A DNA stretch of 64,000 nucleotides, from the NCBI GenBank assembly GCA_029338735.1, contig JAQYAY010000057.1, positions 1-64,000 on the forward strand. Direction: 5' to 3'. The stretch comes from Lachnospiraceae bacterium (GTDB taxonomy: Bacteria > Bacillota > Clostridia > Lachnospirales > Lachnospiraceae). The notes under the pieces are model-generated. The model saw only the letters and a list, made by a program, of their open reading frames with translations, did no database searches and was not told where the DNA came from. This document shows positions 7,369-16,022 of the stretch, in pieces. A program made the translations under genes and the position numbers. Each line of letters starts with the position of its first letter. Positions within the stretch are counted from its first letter, which is position 1.

Positions 7369-7881
7369 TCAATCCTTTTTGGACTTAATCCATTTAGCCA
7401 GATCATCGTCCGACATACCGAAGATCAGGAATATCAGCAGGAATATGACTGAAAGAGTCACATAGATATCAGCAACATTAAAAATCGGAAAATTGATCAG
7501 GGAAAAATAGATAAAATCCGTCACCTGATGAAATGCAATCCTGTCAATATAATTGCCAGCAGCCCCAGCAACCAGCGTTGACAGGCAGAAAGCCATCTTC
7601 ATATACTTCCTCTCGAACGGCAGTTTCGCAAAGAAATATATGACAATGGCAGCAACAACCGGTGTCAGGACATAAAACACAACAGTCTTTCCGGTCATAA
7701 TCGAAAACGCAGCACCAGTATTGTAAAGCAGCTGCAATTTCAGTAGGCCAGGTATGATATCCACATCACCGGAAGACAAATTCACTCTGGCTATATATTT
7801 AGTAATCTGATCTATTATTATTAGTATAATTATATATAATATAAAAAATGTGTAATATTTTTTTTTATCTTTATACAACAT
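7369..7881 (-). CDS. lspA: lipoprotein signal peptidase (signal peptidase II)
   Basis: This 170-residue membrane aspartyl protease cuts the signal peptides of diacylglyceryl-modified prolipoproteins. Four hydrophobic segments are visible. The catalytic aspartates are D113 (GNYIDRI) and D138 (FNVADIY), and the conserved NTGAAFS motif is at residues 54-60. GGAG lies about 12 bases before the ATG. It precedes rluD with a gap of only three bases. A 57-base gap without obvious signals separates it from aroB upstream. Confidence 0.97.
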   Translation of the reverse strand: MLYKDKKKYYTFFILYIIILIIIDQITKYIARVNLSSGDVDIIPGLLKLQLLYNTGAAFSIMTGKTVVFYVLTPVVAAIVIYFFAKLPFERKYMKMAFCLSTLVAGAAGNYIDRIAFHQVTDFIYFSLINFPIFNVADIYVTLSVIFLLIFLIFGMSDDDLAKWIKSKKD

Positions 7882-7938
7882 AATTATGTAACTCCATTTT
7901 ATATCAAACTGAGTGGCAGCCGTGCCAGAGAACCTGTT

Positions 7939-9033
7939 TCACCTAAGAACTTCGTTTATGCCAGCAAGCAGATCATCATCCGTAAGCGTCGTATCAATCA
8001 CCGCTTCTCCCACTTTTTTCAGCAGAATAAACTTTATCTGCCCGGCTGCCATCTTCTTATCAGACTTCGTAGTGGCCAGAACCTCAGCCGCATTGTAATC
8101 GGCTGCAGATACCGACACAGGCAGATCATAAGAGGCAATTGTCTCACGAATCATCGAATACTCATCTGAACTGATATATCCCTTCTTCATAGACAGATAC
8201 GATGCAGCCACCATTCCAACAGCCACGCACTGACCATGGAACAGCCTGAAATCAGAAAGCTTCTCAATAGCATGCCCAATCGTATGTCCGAAATTGAGCG
8301 TGGCACGAATACCCTGTTCCTTCGGATCTATCTCAACCACATGCCCCTTGATCTCACAGCTGCGCTTCACAACATTAAGAATGGAATCAGGATCAAATGT
8401 AGTAATCTCATCCTTATCATTTATAAGAAAATCCAGGTAATCCCTGTCAGCAATCAGGCCATGCTTGATGACCTCTCCCATTCCCGATGCAAACTGTTCA
8501 GGCGGAAGACTCTTAAGCACTGACAGATTCATATATACCAGACGAGGCATATAAAAGGCTCCAACCATATTCTTGAAGGCTCTGAAGTCCACTCCGGTCT
8601 TGCCACCGATAGAACTGTCAACCATAGACAGAAGGCTCGTCGGCATCTGGATAAAGTCTATGCCACGGAGATATGTAGCGGCAGCGAATCCACACAGATC
8701 ACCGACCACGCCGCCACCGAGTGCTACAAGCAGATCATGTCTGTCGAAGTGCGACCTCACGAGGAATTCATACAGATCTTCGACAACGTTCAGATTCTTG
8801 GAAGCTTCTCCGGCTGTAAATACAAAATCAGTAGTCTCAGGCGCATTTACTGATAAAGCATCCCTTACCTGCTCCAGATACAGTGGAGCGACATTCGTAT
8901 CACTGACGATACAGATACGTCCGTATTTATTTCCTATATCAGTCACATAATCTGAAAGACGGCTGTAATCATGCTCCAGAACGATTCTGTAGCAAGGCTT
9001 TCCTTCATATTTTATCTCAAGTATATTATCCAT
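7939..9033 (-). CDS. aroB: 3-dehydroquinate synthase
   Basis: This 364-residue enzyme makes 3-dehydroquinate from DAHP, the second step of the shikimate pathway, using NAD and a divalent metal. The NAD-binding GGGVVGDLCGFAAATYLRG and SSIGGKTGVDF motifs, and the metal-binding His residues in GEVIKHG and NFGHTIGHA, are all present. Length is normal. It lies 15 bases after ylmH in a dense run of minus-strand genes. The pathway continues in this window with the bifunctional PheA at 17.6-18.7 kb, though not in the same operon. Confidence 0.97.
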   Translation of the reverse strand: MDNILEIKYEGKPCYRIVLEHDYSRLSDYVTDIGNKYGRICIVSDTNVAPLYLEQVRDALSVNAPETTDFVFTAGEASKNLNVVEDLYEFLVRSHFDRHDLLVALGGGVVGDLCGFAAATYLRGIDFIQMPTSLLSMVDSSIGGKTGVDFRAFKNMVGAFYMPRLVYMNLSVLKSLPPEQFASGMGEVIKHGLIADRDYLDFLINDKDEITTFDPDSILNVVKRSCEIKGHVVEIDPKEQGIRATLNFGHTIGHAIEKLSDFRLFHGQCVAVGMVAASYLSMKKGYISSDEYSMIRETIASYDLPVSVSAADYNAAEVLATTKSDKKMAAGQIKFILLKKVGEAVIDTTLTDDDLLAGINEVLR

Positions 9034-9048
9034 AATCTCTTTCTGTCC

Positions 9049-9807
9049 TCAGTCGTACCAGTCAATGCTTACCTTCATACGTCCCTTCTGGGTCTGACCA
9101 TAGAATTCCCTGACACGGAATTTACCTTTGCCACGGATCGTTACGATATCGCCTTCCATGACTCCCTTGGTATGGCTCTTTTCAATGCGGTTATTGATCA
9201 TGACCTTCTCGCCATCTATGAGAGCTGTCCCCTGAGTCCTTGAAGTATGTGCGGCAGCAGCTACAAAAGAGTCGAGTCTGTCAGAGGTAATGATAAGAGT
9301 CTCATTCCTGAAATCAGGAATGAAACCAGACTCACTAAAATCAATCACAGATGCAGTCACATCGGTATGCTTTACTCTCACCATATTGTCAGTAATAAAA
9401 GGAGCAATATGGTCCACGCAGAATACAATGCATGAATTCGATGATTTGTCGACAAGCAGATCTCCCATCAGCTCTCTTTTGATACCCAGATTCATAAGAG
9501 CTCCAAGGAAATCCCTGTGTGTGAGAGTATCTGCAAACTTCGGGCTGATCGGAGCGATCTTTACAGCCTGCATTGGAAAAGAAACTTCTTCCAAAAAAGC
9601 GTCAGAAGGCATGAAACACGCCATCTGACGCTCTGAAAAGTCATATCCGCCGTTGGTCTCTGTCTCGCAGCTGAAGCTCATGGAATGAAGGATCATAAGC
9701 TCTGCTGCATCACAGAAATCAGTAAAGACCGGATATCCTTTCTGATAGGCTCTATTGTCGAGATCCTCGAATCTCTTTCTGATAAAATCATCTGAAGGAG
9801 TCTTCAT
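9049..9807 (-). CDS. ylmH: YlmH family S4-domain RNA-binding protein
   Basis: This 252-residue protein has a YlmH N-terminal domain and a C-terminal S4 domain (residues ~180-245) ending VSIDWYD. Relatives bind ribosomal RNA and assist rescue of stalled 50S subunits; older work links the gene to division because of its neighbours. Its start overlaps the end of sepF by four bases. The yggS-sepF-ylmH order is the standard Firmicute ylm cluster, so assignment is safe. Confidence 0.92.
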   Translation of the reverse strand: MKTPSDDFIRKRFEDLDNRAYQKGYPVFTDFCDAAELMILHSMSFSCETETNGGYDFSERQMACFMPSDAFLEEVSFPMQAVKIAPISPKFADTLTHRDFLGALMNLGIKRELMGDLLVDKSSNSCIVFCVDHIAPFITDNMVRVKHTDVTASVIDFSESGFIPDFRNETLIITSDRLDSFVAAAAHTSRTQGTALIDGEKVMINNRIEKSHTKGVMEGDIVTIRGKGKFRVREFYGQTQKGRMKVSIDWYD

Positions 9808-10313
9808 CGAAGAGTCGTAGCCCCATTTGAAAGAGATGAGCTAAGATCATTCACCATCTGCTGGATATCACCAGTAATAGGGACTCCCTTCGGAGTGATA
9901 AGGAAGATGAAATTCGATACTCTCTGGAGATTGCCACCGATTGCATAGCATGCACCTGAGATAAAGTCGATGATTCTCTGTCCAATGCTCATATCAAGGC
10001 CCTCTGTATTCAGAAGCACTGTTGTGCCTCCAAGAAGGGTATCTGCTATATCCTTGATATCCTCATATGAAGTAGGCTTCACTACGTCTACAGCCATTCC
10101 TTCAGCAGCCTTTGGAGTCCTGCGCGGGGACTGTGCCCTGGATCTGATAGGAGTGATCTTGGATGATCTGGTATCTTCCTCATCATCCTCTTCCACCTCA
10201 CGGGACTTCTTCCTGCGTGGACGCTCTTCCTCTACATCATCGTATTCGTCATCATCATATCCATCGTCATCTCTCAGATTTACTGCATCAAGAAACTTGT
10301 CAAAAACACTCAT
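9804..10313 (-). CDS. sepF: cell division protein SepF
   Basis: This 169-residue protein anchors FtsZ to the membrane and shapes the septal ring. An N-terminal amphipathic helix (SVFDKFLDAV) is the likely membrane anchor. A charged, disordered linker rich in Asp, Glu, Arg and Lys follows (residues ~15-70). The C-terminal SepF domain contains VVKPTSYEDIKDIADTLL and the Gly/Ala dimer region ISGACYAIGG. A purine-rich AGAGAGG lies upstream of the ATG. It is coupled to ylmH by a 4-base overlap. Confidence 0.97.
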   Translation of the reverse strand: MSVFDKFLDAVNLRDDDGYDDDEYDDVEEERPRRKKSREVEEDDEEDTRSSKITPIRSRAQSPRRTPKAAEGMAVDVVKPTSYEDIKDIADTLLGGTTVLLNTEGLDMSIGQRIIDFISGACYAIGGNLQRVSNFIFLITPKGVPITGDIQQMVNDLSSSLSNGATTLR

Positions 10314-10330
10314 ATACGGCCTCTCTTTGA

Positions 10331-11029
10331 TCAGATATTATAATTACGTGCACCGAAAATGCCTGTCCCGACACGTACCATAGTAGCACCTTCTTCGATT
10401 GCTACCTCATAGTCATTGGTCATTCCCATGGACAGAACATCCATGCTTACATTATCATATTTTTTGGCGGCTATGTCAACCGATTTATCCTTCAGCGCCT
10501 TGAAGACATCTCTGTTGTCTTCAGGATTCTCAACAAACGGAGCGATCGTCATCAGACCCTTGACAGTGATTCCGTCAAGAGAAGCACATTCCTTTACGAG
10601 CTGACAAGCATCAGCCAGCTCGACTCCGAATTTGCTCTCTTCATCGGCTACATTGACCTCAACAAGAATAGGAATGATGACGCCATGCTTCTTGGCCTGG
10701 ATATTGATCTCTTCAGCAAGTCTGAAGCTGTCAACGGAGTGGATCAGAGCCACTTTTCCAGCGATATACTTGACCTTGTTTCTCTGCAGATGTCCGATCA
10801 TATGCCATTCAACATCCTGAGGCATTGCATCGATTTTTCCAGTGAGTTCCTGTACCTTATTCTCACCAAAGATACGGATGCCGTCATTATAGGCTTCCAT
10901 CAGCATATCTACAGGCTTGGTCTTGCTCACGGCTATAAGAGTCACCTCTGAACGGTCTCTTCCTGCACGGTCACAGGCTGCCTGTATCTTTTCTTCTACA
11001 TTCTTTAGATTTTCAGTAACTATACCCAT
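10331..11029 (-). CDS. yggS: YggS/PROSC family PLP homeostasis protein
   Basis: This 232-residue alanine-racemase-fold protein binds pyridoxal phosphate through K36 (AVSKTKP) and buffers cellular PLP. Also present are the family's EVNVADEESKFG segment and the C-terminal SMGMTNDYEVAI and VRVGTGIFG motifs, which bind the phosphate. A GTG at 11038 is in frame, but it overlaps the AAGGAG itself; the ATG at 11027-11029 has the right spacing and is chosen. It lies between the HlyD-like gene and sepF. Confidence 0.95.
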   Translation of the reverse strand: MGIVTENLKNVEEKIQAACDRAGRDRSEVTLIAVSKTKPVDMLMEAYNDGIRIFGENKVQELTGKIDAMPQDVEWHMIGHLQRNKVKYIAGKVALIHSVDSFRLAEEINIQAKKHGVIIPILVEVNVADEESKFGVELADACQLVKECASLDGITVKGLMTIAPFVENPEDNRDVFKALKDKSVDIAAKKYDNVSMDVLSMGMTNDYEVAIEEGATMVRVGTGIFGARNYNI

Positions 11030-11041
11030 CAGAATCACTCC

Positions 11042-12439
11042 TTAATCATCATTCAACATCTGTCCGTCTTTCACACCCTTTGCCTTTAGCACTACCCTGT
11101 CATAAAGTCTCAGATCGTTGTCATTTACAGGCTCTATGATACTGTACTGGTCATTCCGGTAGAGCATCCTTACCTGGACAAACTGGGTATATCCCTTGTT
11201 TGCCAGATATACACCGTATGTCTTCTTGACCTCGCAGTCCTTAAGAGACAGCTCATCAGACAGCGAATCAGGATTTACGATTGAATTGCTGTTGTCTGCT
11301 CCTGAAAAAGATGCCCAGTAACTTCCGTCATCATCCTTCTGATATATCCTGAATTTTCTGAACTTATTTCCATCAGAAGTCTTCAGATATACACCAGGCC
11401 TTGTCGAATCGCCGCCTCTCGTCACGTATTCTAAAGGTATCTGATAGAGAATCCTCTGAAGCAGTGATGAATCCGGCACTTTGAGACCGTTAATCTGATC
11501 AAGCATCAGCTCTATATCAAGAAATCTGCTGTCAGCAAAACGATCCATTGAATCGTCAAGAGAAAGTATCAGAAACTTCTTTCCATCTCTGTCCAAAATA
11601 CTGACATTGGCCCATGCAGTAGTCTGATCCTTTTCAAAGCGAATCTCCACCACACTCTTGTCCTTAAGACGCGATGCCATGTCATTGGACAGCTCACTTA
11701 CCAGCTCCCAGTTGTCATCTGTCACTAGACGAAAGACCACATCACCTGATGACACTGAATCTCCGGATGACAGTTCTTTGGTCTCGAGACGGGAAGTATC
11801 AAAGGTATCTTCATTGACATCACTTGTAGTAATATCATTCAGATTGTCATACGATAAGCATACGAGACCCTCTGTCGGAGCCTTGATCGATGTAAAATCA
11901 ATCTGCGAAGAGCCGTCCTTCTGGACCTCTTTAAGCGTACTTCTGATACGGTCACCATTTGCAATATTTAAAAGATCAGATCCTGTCTGCTTCAGCTGAT
12001 ACACAGTCGAGAAGTCGTCAGATGAATATCCCTCATTAAAATTGGACAGAAGCTCTGATACCCTGGCCTTCTGGTCATCTGACAGTTCATTGCTGTCTGT
12101 ATCCTGCTTCTCTAAAGCGGCCACAAACTCCCCTGTACCATCAATACCGAGCACAGAGGCATTCTTTGAAGCCATGCTTCCCTGAGGGATGATATATACC
12201 GCCTGCCCGGAAGCGTCAGTCTTCACAAGTTGCTCTTTACGTATGGCAACTGCTGTCAGATTGTCATTTTCAACTATCTCACCCTGCTTCACTTCAGTTA
12301 CAGGGATATGAGTTCCTGTAAAAAATGAAACAGCATGAAACACAATATATATGAAGAAAAATACCAGAATGATGAAATCTATGTGGATTCTCGGCAGCCG
12401 CCGTGGAAACCTGGTAATCTTATCATTTTTTTCTTTCAA
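11042..12439 (-). CDS. HlyD-like membrane-anchored protein
   Basis: This 465-residue protein has one transmembrane helix at about residues 20-42, with a basic cytoplasmic tail (RFPRRLPR) and a large outside region. After the helix, VKQGEIVENDNLTAVAIRKE resembles the first beta-barrel/lipoyl hairpin of HlyD/RND membrane-fusion proteins. Similar proteins sit just upstream of yggS-sepF in other Clostridia, so a role in the envelope or division is plausible but unproven. The start is a TTG at 12437-12439, supported by GGAGAG seven bases upstream. No promoter fits between it and the rplT terminator, so expression probably depends on readthrough. Confidence 0.75.
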   Translation of the reverse strand: MKEKNDKITRFPRRLPRIHIDFIILVFFFIYIVFHAVSFFTGTHIPVTEVKQGEIVENDNLTAVAIRKEQLVKTDASGQAVYIIPQGSMASKNASVLGIDGTGEFVAALEKQDTDSNELSDDQKARVSELLSNFNEGYSSDDFSTVYQLKQTGSDLLNIANGDRIRSTLKEVQKDGSSQIDFTSIKAPTEGLVCLSYDNLNDITTSDVNEDTFDTSRLETKELSSGDSVSSGDVVFRLVTDDNWELVSELSNDMASRLKDKSVVEIRFEKDQTTAWANVSILDRDGKKFLILSLDDSMDRFADSRFLDIELMLDQINGLKVPDSSLLQRILYQIPLEYVTRGGDSTRPGVYLKTSDGNKFRKFRIYQKDDDGSYWASFSGADNSNSIVNPDSLSDELSLKDCEVKKTYGVYLANKGYTQFVQVRMLYRNDQYSIIEPVNDNDLRLYDRVVLKAKGVKDGQMLNDD

Positions 12440-12454
12440 TAGAATCTCTCCATA

Positions 12455-12492
12455 TAAAAAAACTCATAATGCAGTGTGCACCGCATTATGAG
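12455..12492 (-). terminator. terminator after rplT
   Basis: A perfect 10-bp stem (CTCATAATGC with GCATTATGAG, 12463-12472 and 12483-12492) is followed on the minus strand by seven T residues. The T-run lies directly against the ribosome-binding site of the HlyD-like gene. Confidence 0.92.
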
Positions 12493-12502
12493 AAAAAAAT
12501 CT

Positions 12503-12859
12503 TTATGCTACCTTGCTCTTTGCAAGATCACAGAGCTTTGAAAATCCCTCTGCATCTGATACAGCCATGTCTGCAAGCATCTTGCGGTTGATATCTACGC
12601 CTGCGAGCTTGAGTCCGTGCATCAGAACGCTGTATGAAAGACCATTGATACGGGCTGCAGCATTGATACGAGCGATCCAGAGCTGTCTGAACTGTCTCTT
12701 CTTCTGCTTTCTGCCTGCATATGCTGTAGTCAGTGCTCTCATTACTGACTGCTTGGCTACACGGTACTGTTTTGATCTGGCGCCTCTGTAACCCTTAGCT
12801 GCCTTTAATACTCTATTGTGCTTTTTCTTGGCGTTTAATCCGCCCTTTACTCTTGCCAT
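12503..12859 (-). CDS. rplT: 50S ribosomal protein L20
   Basis: This 118-residue basic protein starts [19 protein letters not shown] and carries the typical [12 protein letters not shown] and [19 protein letters not shown] segments. It binds 23S rRNA early in large-subunit assembly. In Firmicutes L20 also represses its own infC-rpmI-rplT operon by acting on the mRNA leader. AGGAGG precedes the ATG. It is the last gene of the operon, followed by a strong terminator. Confidence 0.99.
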   Translation of the reverse strand: MARVKGGLNAKKKHNRVLKAAKGYRGARSKQYRVAKQSVMRALTTAYAGRKQKKRQFRQLWIARINAAARINGLSYSVLMHGLKLAGVDINRKMLADMAVSDAEGFSKLCDLAKSKVA

Positions 12860-12890
12860 TTGTAATTCCTCCTAACAATATGCATTACCA

Positions 12891-13088
12891 TCAAAGATAT
12901 GGTAAGATCTTCTTCATGTTCTTCTCGTTTGTAGCATCTGTCATAGCTGCTTTACGGAGATTTCTCTTACGCTTGGTAGTCTTCTTTGTCAGGATGTGGC
13001 TCTTGAATGCCTTATTTCTCTTAAGCTTACCTGTTCCTGTTGCTTTAAAGCGCTTTGCAGCAGCTCTTTTGGTCTTCATCTTTGGCAT
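12891..13088 (-). CDS. rpmI: 50S ribosomal protein L35
   Basis: This 65-residue, very basic protein starts [20 protein letters not shown], the L35 signature. It is a structural component of the large subunit. It lies between infC and rplT, the conserved order of this operon, with gaps of 24 and 31 bases, and has a good ribosome-binding site (AGGAGG) before the ATG. Confidence 0.99.
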   Translation of the reverse strand: MPKMKTKRAAAKRFKATGTGKLKRNKAFKSHILTKKTTKRKRNLRKAAMTDATNEKNMKKILPYL

Positions 13089-13112
13089 GACTTTTCTGTC
13101 CTCCTTATTTCC

Positions 13113-13631
13113 TTATTTCTTGCTTTCTTTTACTGGTGCGAGCACCAGGCTGACACTTCTGCCCTCCAGCTTGGAAGGCTTCTCCACTGTAGCTACATCT
13201 GTGAGCTTTTCAGCTACATCATCGAGGATGTGGCGGGACTCACGGATATGAGCCATTTCACGTCCGCGGAAACGAAGAGTGAGCTTTACCTTGTTGCCCT
13301 TGGCGAGGAACTTCCTCGCATTGTTGAGCTTGGTATTCAGGTCGTTCTCATCAATATTTGGGGAAAAGCGGATTTCCTTGACTTCAATGACCTTCTGCTT
13401 CTTCTTGGCTTCCTTTTCTTTTCTGGCGAGTTCATAGCGATACTTACCATAATCAATGATCTTGCACACCGGTGGATGCGCATTAGGAGATACCATAACG
13501 AGGTCTAAGTCCGCTTCTCTGGCCTTGAACTGAGCATCCTTGGCACTCATGATGCCGATCTGCTCTCCGTGCTCTCCTATGAGCCTTACTTCTCTGGCTC
13601 TGATCTTTTCGTTTACTAATAATTCGCTAAT
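13113..13631 (-). CDS. infC: translation initiation factor IF-3, AUU start
   Basis: This 172-residue protein reads (M)SELLVNEKIRAREVRLIGEHG, then the IF3 N domain (to ~80), a lysine-rich linker and the C domain with FRGREMAHI. IF-3 keeps ribosomal subunits apart and checks start codons. The start is ATT at 13629-13631: GGAGG (13638-13642) lies six bases before it and the family N-terminus begins exactly there. An ATG further upstream (13688) would add an unrelated sequence spanning the leader hairpin and is rejected. AUU starts are known for infC in other bacteria and let IF-3 repress its own translation. It heads infC-rpmI-rplT. Confidence 0.95.
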   Translation of the reverse strand: MSELLVNEKIRAREVRLIGEHGEQIGIMSAKDAQFKAREADLDLVMVSPNAHPPVCKIIDYGKYRYELARKEKEAKKKQKVIEVKEIRFSPNIDENDLNTKLNNARKFLAKGNKVKLTLRFRGREMAHIRESRHILDDVAEKLTDVATVEKPSKLEGRSVSLVLAPVKESKK

Positions 13632-13650
13632 GGTACACCTCCAAAAATAA

Positions 13651-13683
13651 ACATAAAAAGAGTGGATAGCACAGACTATCCAC
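13651..13683 (-). promoter_or_regulatory. infC leader attenuator (L20 leader type)
   Basis: In the leader, an 8-bp perfect stem (GTGGATAG with CTATCCAC, 13662-13683) is followed on the minus strand by TCTTTTTATG. This is an intrinsic-terminator shape nine bases upstream of the infC Shine-Dalgarno. In Firmicutes this place holds the L20-controlled attenuator; the antiterminator partner should lie in the ~100 bases between here and the promoter. Confidence 0.75.
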
Positions 13684-13789
13684 TTCATTACATGTCTAAT
13701 AAATCCTGAGATTTAAAATATGTAAACACTGATGCACACGACTGGGGTGATCAGGTGAGAGCGGATACTCTGCTTTCAACAACTATTGA

Positions 13790-13818
13790 ATGATACCACT
13801 CAACAGGCATCATGTCAA
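13790..13818 (-). promoter_or_regulatory. infC-rpmI-rplT operon promoter
   Basis: A consensus TTGACA (13813-13818) and TATCAT (13790-13795) are spaced by 17 bases on the minus strand, immediately after the ppk stop codon. The transcript would have a leader of about 150 bases containing the attenuator hairpin. Confidence 0.85.
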
Positions 13819-13842
13819 GTACAAATTCTCTTATTTTAAAAA

Positions 13843-16011
13843 TTATTCTTCAGGCGGCTTGGCCGGTGTAAACATCCTTCTGCCATACACTTCGTTTGAA
13901 TCCTTATTCTCAGCCTCCTGTGATCTCTGTATGGCCTCTTCACAGAATGTCATCTGGCTTCCGACACTCTTCTGGCCGCGACGGTCCTTCCTCTCATACG
14001 TGCCATCAGGCTGCAGGTAATATGCCTTCAGATTATCAGCCATTTCTACCTTCAGTATATGCTTTGCATCTTCCCTGATATCCGGATCCTCTATAGGAAA
14101 TACCACTTCTACACGACGATCGAGATTCCTGTGCATCCAGTCAGCCGACCCCATGTACACCTCTTCATCTCCGTCATTATAGAAATAAAAGATTCTGCTG
14201 TGCTCAAGGAATGTACCTACAATTGATGAAACTGTGATATTCTCACTGATATGAGGAATTCCTGTACGAAGACAGCAGATTCCCCTTATTATCAGATGGA
14301 TCTCAACACCAGCATTATCGGCTTCATAGAGTTTTGCAATAATGCCTTTGTCACAGAGTGAATTCATCTTGGCTACTATGAGTGCTTTCTTGCCCTGCTT
14401 TGCATGGACTATCTCACGGTCTATCAGATGATAGAATCCGTTTCTCAGCCAGATAGGTGATACAAGAAGCCTGTTCCAGAATGCAGGTTCCGAATATCCC
14501 GAGAGCATATTGAAAAGAGCGGTTGCATCTGCTCCTATGAGCTCAGAGCAGGTCAGGATTCCGCAGTCAGTATAGATCTTTGCAGTCTTGTCATTATAGT
14601 TTCCAGTACCGAGATGTACATATCTCCTGATACCGTCTTCTTCCTGGCGGACTACAAGGGCAATCTTGGAATGGGTCTTCAGGCCCACAAGTCCGTACAG
14701 TACATGACAGCCAGCCTTCTCAAGCATCTTCGCCCAGCCTATATTATTTTCCTCATCGAAACGTGCTTTCAGCTCTACAAGTACTGTGACCTGTTTGCCG
14801 TTTTCAGCAGCTCTGGCAAGTGCAGCAATAATAGGTGAATTGCCGGATACCCTGTACAGAGTCTGCTTGATAGCCAGAACCTGTGGATCGACCGAAGCCT
14901 GTTTTATGAAATCTACGATTGTCTCAAATGAATCATATGGATGCTGGAAGAACAGATCCTTTTTCCTGATTTCTGCAAACAGATCGGTACAACCCACTAG
15001 CCTTGGCTGAACCTGCGGCGTGAATTCTTCTTCACGCAGATCATCATGTCCTGACAGCCCTGCTATTTTGCCGCAGATAGTCAGATCCAGCGGACCATTG
15101 ATCGTGTAGACCGCATCATCAGCCACCTTCAGATTCTTCTTCAGGATCTTTAGCAGTCTCTTGTCAATTCCATCATCCACATCAAGCCTTATTACCTCGC
15201 CCCATTCACGCTTCTTGAGCTGCTTTTCCATCTCTTTCATGAGATCTGCAGTCTCTTCTTCATCAAGCTCGAAATCGGCATTTCTCATGACTCTGTATGG
15301 ATAGGTGCAGAGGACCCTGTAATTCAGGAAGAGCTTGTCCATATTGGCTGCGATTATCTGTTCGAGAAGGATGAAATCCTGCTCTTTGTCATTCTTTGTC
15401 GGTAGTGACACAAGCCTTGGAAGCACAGACGGAACTGCAACTGTTGCGAATTCTATCTCTCCAGGCTTCTCAAAATCCTTGAGGAGTCTGGATTTCTCCT
15501 CCGGTGTGATGAGTGCAGCCAGATTCAGAGTCTTGTTCGCTATATGAGGGAATGGCCTTGATGAATCAACGGCCATCGGAGTCAGCACTGGAAATACATT
15601 GTCCCTGAAGTATGTATCTGCATAGCTCTTCTGCTCATCTGTCATATCAGAATATTTTTCAAGGATATGAATATTCTGCTTATCCAGCTGGGGCTTCAGT
15701 GATCTGTTGAGGCAGGTATACTGTCTGTCAATGAATTCATGGGTTTCTTTCCTGAGAGCAGACAGCTGCTCGGATGCAGTCATTCCGCAGATATCGACCT
15801 TCTTGTAGCCGGCATGAACCATATCAACAAGAGATGCAACACGGACCATAAAGAATTCATCGAGATTCGATGCCGTGATTCCAAGGAATTTGAATCTGTC
15901 AAGAAGTGGCAGCTTCACATCCCTGGCTTCATTGAGTATACGCTGGTTGAACTTCATCCATGAGAGTTCCCTGTTCTCATAGTATTTCGGGTTTTTAAAA
16001 TCAATATCCAT
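13843..16011 (-). CDS. ppk: polyphosphate kinase 1
   Basis: This 722-residue enzyme polymerises the gamma-phosphate of ATP into polyphosphate. The N-terminal part (ENRELSWMKFNQRIL, then TASNLDEFFMVRVAS) and the two phospholipase-D-like C-terminal domains are complete. The catalytic His sits in GLKTHSKIALV, and the second His region is in the FLEHSRIFYF area. It follows ppx by 11 bases, so synthesis and breakdown of polyphosphate are encoded together. No terminator is visible after it; the infC promoter begins within 25 bases of its stop. Confidence 0.97.
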   Translation of the reverse strand: MDIDFKNPKYYENRELSWMKFNQRILNEARDVKLPLLDRFKFLGITASNLDEFFMVRVASLVDMVHAGYKKVDICGMTASEQLSALRKETHEFIDRQYTCLNRSLKPQLDKQNIHILEKYSDMTDEQKSYADTYFRDNVFPVLTPMAVDSSRPFPHIANKTLNLAALITPEEKSRLLKDFEKPGEIEFATVAVPSVLPRLVSLPTKNDKEQDFILLEQIIAANMDKLFLNYRVLCTYPYRVMRNADFELDEEETADLMKEMEKQLKKREWGEVIRLDVDDGIDKRLLKILKKNLKVADDAVYTINGPLDLTICGKIAGLSGHDDLREEEFTPQVQPRLVGCTDLFAEIRKKDLFFQHPYDSFETIVDFIKQASVDPQVLAIKQTLYRVSGNSPIIAALARAAENGKQVTVLVELKARFDEENNIGWAKMLEKAGCHVLYGLVGLKTHSKIALVVRQEEDGIRRYVHLGTGNYNDKTAKIYTDCGILTCSELIGADATALFNMLSGYSEPAFWNRLLVSPIWLRNGFYHLIDREIVHAKQGKKALIVAKMNSLCDKGIIAKLYEADNAGVEIHLIIRGICCLRTGIPHISENITVSSIVGTFLEHSRIFYFYNDGDEEVYMGSADWMHRNLDRRVEVVFPIEDPDIREDAKHILKVEMADNLKAYYLQPDGTYERKDRRGQKSVGSQMTFCEEAIQRSQEAENKDSNEVYGRRMFTPAKPPEE

Positions 16012-16022
16012 GTCTGCCCTCC

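Noticed and set aside
9970..10383. Long Ser-rich frame antisense to sepF
   Set aside because: It is a mirror of the acidic, low-complexity linker of SepF in another frame. Similar antisense Ser/Ala-rich frames opposite flhF, cheA, polC and the bactofilin gene were dropped for the same reason.
13629..13688. Upstream ATG for infC giving a 191-residue product
   Set aside because: The extra N-terminus reads through the leader hairpin, is unlike IF-3, and has no ribosome-binding site, whereas ATT at 13629-13631 has perfect spacing.
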